Shown here in pieces: positions 33,449 to 37,318 of a DNA stretch of 37,318 bases (positions within the stretch are counted from its first letter, which is position 1; each line of letters starts with the position of its first letter). The position numbers and the translations under genes were made by a program. Under the pieces are notes generated by a model. That model ran no database searches. It was not told the origin of the DNA and saw nothing but the letters and a program-made list of their open reading frames with translations. Source of the stretch: Lachnospiraceae bacterium (lineage in GTDB: Bacteria; Bacillota; Clostridia; Lachnospirales; Lachnospiraceae); assembly GCA_017623295.1 (NCBI GenBank), contig JAGAPK010000050.1:1-37318 (forward strand). The letters run 5' to 3'.

Positions 33449-33775
33449 TTATTCCATTAATATATCTGATGTCAAACGATTATTTAGAACAAACTTTCCC
33501 CATCTCTCAGAATGTCTCGGATATGAAACCATAGACAACCCGACTTCTTTTACTGGTCTATAGTCTACTGCTACAATATATGGTTCTTCACTAGTTCCAT
33601 ATTTAGCATTATACTTTTGTGTAGCTCTTATTGCAGCAGTTGCTGCATGTTCATAACTTGGTGTTGTATAAAATCCAGCTCCAAAATCAAGATATGGCTT
33701 ACTATATTTTAAATCTATTCCATTATCAACAATATTTATCGCCGAACTATAATTTGTGCCATGATATAACTTCAC
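33449..33775 (-). CDS. DUF3990 protein (candidate ADP-ribosyltransferase-like toxin)
   Basis: The 108-residue protein starts at a GTG (33775) with GGAG 8 bases upstream and reads MKLYHGTNYSSAINIV, followed by LDFGAGFYTTPSYEHA. The YHG and GFYTT pieces are the family hallmarks that recall the His and Tyr of diphtheria-type ADP-ribosyltransferases; no clear catalytic Glu was found. The longer frame from 33823 would begin upstream of the -10 box at 33809-33804 and is not used. With DUF3791 next to it, it forms a likely toxin-antitoxin or defence pair; activity is inferred only. Confidence 0.75.
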   Translation of the reverse strand: MKLYHGTNYSSAINIVDNGIDLKYSKPYLDFGAGFYTTPSYEHAATAAIRATQKYNAKYGTSEEPYIVAVDYRPVKEVGLSMVSYPRHSERWGKFVLNNRLTSDILME

Positions 33776-33803
33776 AAGATTTCTCCTTATCTTTTGTATA
33801 AAC

Positions 33804-33832
33804 ATTATATCATAATATTCCAAACTTTTCTA
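33804..33832 (-). promoter_or_regulatory. Promoter of the DUF3990/DUF3791 pair
   Basis: TAGAAA (33832-33827), 17-base spacer, TATAAT (33809-33804); transcription would start near 33797, which decides the GTG start at 33775. Confidence 0.6.
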
Positions 33833-34153
33833 CGACATTTTTCTACTTCTCCAGATAATATTGTCAAATCGGTATTTGCGTTTCTACAAGTTTAGCATTC
33901 CGTAGTTCCTCTTTTGTAAAAAAACAATTCCTTGAATTCTTCATTACAGACTAATACTGGCTGCTTCGTTAGCTTCACTTGATATACGTAATAAGATTAT
34001 CATAAACAACCTCTACCAGACCTCAAAAACCTTGATTTCAATACATTCTCTCACTTTAGTCTGTGAAAGTACACCATTTATACACCATAAATTGTCTACT
34101 GGTTTGTTCCAAATTGAATGAAGTACACCATCCAATTACCAGCATCAACTTGA
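33833..34153. other. 320-base stretch without a recognisable gene
   Basis: No reading frame on either strand has a family signal. On the minus strand a broken frame around 33890-33990 reads QVKLTKQPVLVCNEEFKELFFYKRG between stops, which might be a gene remnant but is not identifiable. The string ATGGTGTAC occurs three times near 34070-34135. No terminator or RNA structure was seen. Confidence 0.4.
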
Positions 34154-34534
34154 CTACTGTTCTTCCAAATATTTTTTTATTACCTGAATGAACTCACTTG
34201 CTTTTTGATACTGCTCATCGGCATCTTGTTTTGATGCTATAAAAAAATCATCATAATCACAACTATTTCTAATTTGAAATGCTGATTGCAAATACTTAGA
34301 ATATTTTTTCTCAAAAACTTCAGTTTATATATATTCCTTTTGAAAATAAGCAATTACCCCTGCATGTTTCGAAAAATCAACCTTATCATTTGCAAGAACG
34401 GCCCGTACTGCTGAAAATATTGCATAATAAGAACGACCTATAGAATCTTTATACTTTCTAGCATCTAAAAGGAGTTTTGCTGATTCAAGTTTTTCTTCAG
34501 CATTATTTAATCTATACTGTGCAAGACTATCCAA
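34154..34534 (-). pseudogene. HEPN-domain protein gene interrupted by one in-frame stop codon
   Basis: The 126-residue reading frame encodes a PF05168-type HEPN protein, MDSLAQYRLNNAEEKLESAK at the start, YYAIFSAVRAVLANDK in the middle. A TAA at 34327-34325 splits it after residue 69. Downstream the same frame continues without shift through TEVFEKKYSKYLQSAFQIRN, CDYDDFFIAS and ends KKYLEEQ with a TAG at 34156-34154. Such HEPN proteins normally pair with MNT nucleotidyltransferases, and the MNT gene overlaps its start by 8 bases. The change from a likely AAA Lys codon to TAA would be a single base. The RNase-type motif region lies after the stop, so only a short N-terminal piece would be made unless the stop is read through or is a sequencing error. 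Confidence 0.8.
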
Positions 34535-34865
34535 TTCTTTTTCCCTCCTTTAGAATATTCATATAATAAGGAAGTATATCTTTGTATTCTTCAAACTCAT
34601 TATATGGTATAACTGTAGGAGAAACAATTACATCATTTTCTAATCCTATATCTGCCGATATATCCCAAACCTGCTTTAACTTCTGTTGTAAGTCTACTCT
34701 CTCTCCCTTTACAATTGCAGTAATATCTATATCAGAATCTGTTGTATAATCTCCTCTTGCATATGAACCATAAAGGAAAATTCCAGTAATATCCATACCA
34801 AAAACAGACCTATAGCATTCTACTATCTGCTTAGAAATCATATTTAATTGTGATTTTGTACACAT
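34527..34865 (-). CDS. MNT-type nucleotidyltransferase (HEPN partner)
   Basis: This 112-residue protein has the minimal nucleotidyltransferase signature GIFLYGSYARGDYTTDSDIDI (Gly-Ser plus the Asp-x-Asp pair) and a later DVIVSPT segment with the third acidic position. MNT proteins transfer AMP or another nucleotide to the HEPN partner and so silence it. The ATG at 34865 gives MCTKSQLNMISKQI; the GTG at 34874 is less likely as AAGTAGG lies 8 bases before the ATG. It overlaps the HEPN gene by 8 bases. With the HEPN gene broken, this would be an orphan partner. Confidence 0.85.
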   Translation of the reverse strand: MCTKSQLNMISKQIVECYRSVFGMDITGIFLYGSYARGDYTTDSDIDITAIVKGERVDLQQKLKQVWDISADIGLENDVIVSPTVIPYNEFEEYKDILPYYMNILKEGKRIG

Positions 34866-34915
34866 ACCAATCACCTACTTTTCTTTTCTTTTTTATCATA
34901 CACTTTTTATTGTTC

Positions 34916-36829
34916 TTATTCAATTCTTTTTCTTTGATAAATCACTTCTCCTTCTTTGATTTCTTCTATTATTTTGTTTTTACACTTTTTCCCACTTTTG
35001 AAGTACTGCATATGACAGTTCTGAGATTTTTCAAAACTGTTTACTTTTCTTTCAAATTGCTCATATTCTTTAGATTTTAAGAATTTACTTTCTTTTTTCT
35101 CTCCAAATATAATTATGTCAAAATCAGAGTTACTCTCTGGATTAAAGCCACACAAAACAACTTTATCAATACATAAACAATCAGAAGCTACTTGTTTAAT
35201 ATTATTAATATACTCTTTCTTATTATCTGTTACTTTACTTTTTAGAAATTCAAAATAATATTCAAATTTGTAATTTCTTAATTGTTCAGGATTAATCGTT
35301 CTATCTTCATTAATCTCAGGTTCTTTATAAACATGCTTTAATATAGAATCTGCCAATTGGTATTCCACTGATTCCTGATTTATATTTTCCAACCATGTTT
35401 TCATTTCTTCACAATTATAAATATTTTTTTGTTTTAGTTTTTTAATAATTTTCTCTCTTATCTTTTGCTCTTTATCCTCTCCACTAATTTTTCTATTTAT
35501 TGTATTTTCATTTTCCAAGTAGCTTTTTTCATAATCCAAATAATATAGTAATAGCAATAAACTATTTTTAATTTTTTCATCTGATTCATTGTTTACTTTT
35601 GTCTTAACCTTTTCAATTACTATATCTTTCACCATTTCTCCTTGTTGATTGTATAGTAAAATTTTATAAAAACCTATTAAATCTTCAATTGCTCCTATAA
35701 ATTCATAACCATTACTATATTTCTTGTTAAATCCAAAAGCTGCTATATCTTCTTTTTTTGAATCTTCATAAGTAAAGACCCAAAAACTTCTATTAGCAAC
35801 AACAACATTCCATTTATTTGTTACTGCTCCTATTCCAATTATTAAAAGTGTAACTACTATTGCAATTGCTGTAAATATAAAATGTTCTCTTATTTGTGAC
35901 CATTGAGTACTTATTAAACTTATCTCCCAAAGCATAACCCCAAAAGTAACCCTAGCTGTTCCTCCACATCTAAATTTCTTATTATACTTTTTAGCAAAAT
36001 CAGTATTCTTTTTCATAAGTATCATTACCGACTCATACTGAACTTTTTCTAATTTATTAGCCTTTTTATTAAATTTTTTATAATATTTTAAAATTTCACC
36101 TACTAAAAATGTGGATATTTTTTCAACTGCACTATTGCTTATTGATTCTTCTTGTTTTAGTTGATATTCATATACTATTTTATATCTCAAACATTTGAAA
36201 GTCTTCATTTCCTTTTTACTACTATTTATACATATATTTATTGTAGTGTATATTAATATTATTAAATTAAATAAAATCAGTAGTATAAAAGTATATATCG
36301 TCAATTCTATAAATATAGAATATCCACTCCCTTTAATTACTTTCAAGTTATATATCCCATAGAACAAAAATGCACTGCAAGAGCATATTAATACCATTAT
36401 TATAAAATCTGGTATATTATACAATTTCATCACAGATTTAACATCAATCCCCAGATAATAATCTTTTTTTAATGCTATTACCAAACTAATAACAGTTAAT
36501 ATATCTATGTTAATTCCTAAAATACTCCAAAAAGTTTCATTCGATATAAAAGGTTTTAATGCAGAAAAATTATATTCATCATTCTGATAGAAAAGAGTTA
36601 AAACAAAAAAAATTACTACCCACCCACAAAATATTTCCGACAGAATTTTTTCAATATTATAATTCCTCTCTTCCATCATCTCATTTCCATTACTGTTTTT
36701 TAACCAATAATAGTTTTTCAACTCTTCTTTAGGTGTATTCTCATTATTTTTTCTTATTCTCCACCAGAGGAAGCACCATACAAACAACAATAATGGAATT
36801 ACATAGCAAGATACAATAGAAAAAAACAT
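34916..36829 (-). CDS. Multi-pass membrane protein with C-terminal nucleotidyltransferase-like motif
   Basis: I do not recognise this 637-residue protein. The N-terminal third has five hydrophobic spans (about 4-24, 63-84, 100-122, 137-158, 170-200). A Lys-rich cytoplasmic segment follows, then two more spans (about 290-345), and a long Glu/Lys-rich cytoplasmic region. At 557-571 it reads DKVVLCGFNPESNSDFD: a Gly followed by Phe and then Asp-Phe-Asp (569-571), like the GSx-(8-10)-DxD core of MNT nucleotidyltransferases but with Phe where Ser is expected. A Glu/Lys tail ends the protein. AAAGGAGG precedes the ATG by 8 bases. It is very AT-rich, unlike the housekeeping genes, and stands between an MNT/HEPN pair and a transposase remnant. 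A membrane-bound nucleotide-transfer or defence role is a guess from context only. Confidence 0.6.
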   Translation of the reverse strand: MFFSIVSCYVIPLLLFVWCFLWWRIRKNNENTPKEELKNYYWLKNSNGNEMMEERNYNIEKILSEIFCGWVVIFFVLTLFYQNDEYNFSALKPFISNETFWSILGINIDILTVISLVIALKKDYYLGIDVKSVMKLYNIPDFIIMVLICSCSAFLFYGIYNLKVIKGSGYSIFIELTIYTFILLILFNLIILIYTTINICINSSKKEMKTFKCLRYKIVYEYQLKQEESISNSAVEKISTFLVGEILKYYKKFNKKANKLEKVQYESVMILMKKNTDFAKKYNKKFRCGGTARVTFGVMLWEISLISTQWSQIREHFIFTAIAIVVTLLIIGIGAVTNKWNVVVANRSFWVFTYEDSKKEDIAAFGFNKKYSNGYEFIGAIEDLIGFYKILLYNQQGEMVKDIVIEKVKTKVNNESDEKIKNSLLLLLYYLDYEKSYLENENTINRKISGEDKEQKIREKIIKKLKQKNIYNCEEMKTWLENINQESVEYQLADSILKHVYKEPEINEDRTINPEQLRNYKFEYYFEFLKSKVTDNKKEYINNIKQVASDCLCIDKVVLCGFNPESNSDFDIIIFGEKKESKFLKSKEYEQFERKVNSFEKSQNCHMQYFKSGKKCKNKIIEEIKEGEVIYQRKRIE

Positions 36830-36856
36830 TTCTATTTTCCTCCTTTTTCTTCTAAT

Positions 36857-36875
36857 TTGACTATTATATCGTCAA
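36857..36875 (-). promoter_or_regulatory. Candidate -10 box inside a small inverted repeat upstream of the membrane/nucleotidyltransferase gene
   Basis: TTGAC (36857-36861) and GTCAA (36871-36875) form an inverted repeat 9 bases apart; between them the minus strand has TATAAT (36868-36863). No good -35 is found. It is about 30 bases before the start codon at 36829. Confidence 0.4.
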
Positions 36876-36927
36876 TTCTCATCAAAAAAGACAACCTTAG
36901 AAATTTCTCTCCAAGGCTACCCTCTTA

Positions 36928-37318
36928 CTATGCATACAAATTCTCTGCATATTGCACCTTACTCTCTTCCATGTTGTCATTATCATCATCCTTTTCTTTT
37001 AAAGGCTTTTTGCCGTGCGCTTCACGATCCTCGTTGATTTCTTTCTTAAGTAACCCTTCAAAAAATAATGCTTCTTCGTGGGCAATACGTTTCTGCATCT
37101 TCTTGTTGTTTGCCCGCACTTTCACATGAGTTGCATCTACAAAGACCTCAGTAGGGTCTATCAGATTGAATTTATAGCATTCCTGCAGAATGTGGGAAAA
37201 TATCTGTTCAAAGAGGTCAGTATCCTTGAATCTGCGGGTGTAGTTCTTCCCAAAGGTAGAAAAATGAGGAACCTTATCCATCATTTCAAGCCCAAGGAAC
37301 CATCGATAAGCTACGTTA
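36928..37318 (-). pseudogene. IS1182-like transposase remnant, running off the window
   Basis: The frame enters from the window end and reads VAYRWFLGLEMMDKVPHFST and then FVDATHVKVRANNKK, the N-terminal region and the start of the catalytic part of IS1182/IS4-type transposases. It ends early at a stop at 36928, after KVQYAENLYA, where full-length members continue with the TTDPE segment and several hundred residues. I infer truncation by a deletion or a frameshift. No terminal inverted repeat was found at 36830-36930. The N-terminal part lies outside the window, so the length cannot be given. Confidence 0.75.

Noticed and set aside
33833-34153. Phage attachment site or integrase remnant
   Set aside because: Repeated ATGGTGTAC strings and a short broken frame were seen, but nothing recognisable as integrase or att core sequence.

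Overview
The window looks like a chromosomal segment of a low-GC Gram-positive anaerobe of the Clostridia, most likely a Lachnospiraceae relative. The reasons are the dgt-like/dnaG/rpoD/trmK gene order, a T-box leader, AGGAGG-type ribosome binding sites, TTGACA-17-TATAAT-type promoters and several protein families common in that group (DUF6320, DUF6512, CmpB-type membrane proteins, S4-domain YlmH). This is inferred from gene content, not from a database search. Most genes lie on the minus strand.

Layout. 1-2300: a partial Rpn-like (PD-(D/E)XK) gene, a lipoprotein gene that has lost its promoter and signal peptide, and a 36-residue membrane peptide. 2300-5600: a tryptophan-type ABC importer operon (trpXYZ-like) behind a T-box whose specifier reads TGG (Trp). 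5600-8150: a PHP-domain protein, a CmpB-type membrane protein and YlmH. 8130-10990: a Nat-type ABC exporter whose permease is fused to a CPBP protease. 11050-13410: two CobW/COG0523 GTPases, one with a roughly 100-residue His-rich loop and one with a YcgQ-like C-terminal domain, probably for zinc or another metal. 13470-17760: a small ABC exporter, an aldose epimerase-like protein, a membrane protein and a secreted trypsin-like protease. 17860-24690: rnpB, a TGS-domain nucleoside kinase and the macromolecular synthesis operon (dGTPase-like, dnaG, rpoD, trmK). 24780-27960: an esterase divergent from a condensation-type acyltransferase and a DUF6320 zinc-ribbon membrane protein. 27960-30640: a GerMN lipoprotein, nagA, tRNA-Leu(CAG) and a YbaK-type deacylase. 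30770-33190: tRNA-Leu(TAA), then TetR, CPBP and DUF6512 genes and an untracked 51-residue acidic protein.

The last 4 kb (33.2-37.3 kb) is an AT-rich accessory patch. It holds a DUF3791/DUF3990 pair (candidate ADP-ribosyltransferase-type toxin module), an MNT nucleotidyltransferase with a HEPN partner broken by one in-frame stop, a 637-residue multi-pass membrane protein ending in a nucleotidyltransferase-like motif, and a truncated IS1182-like transposase at the window edge. The membrane/nucleotidyltransferase protein is the best candidate for something undescribed. The tandem CobW operon with its overlapping palindrome and the esterase/acyltransferase/DUF6320 trio are the next most interesting.
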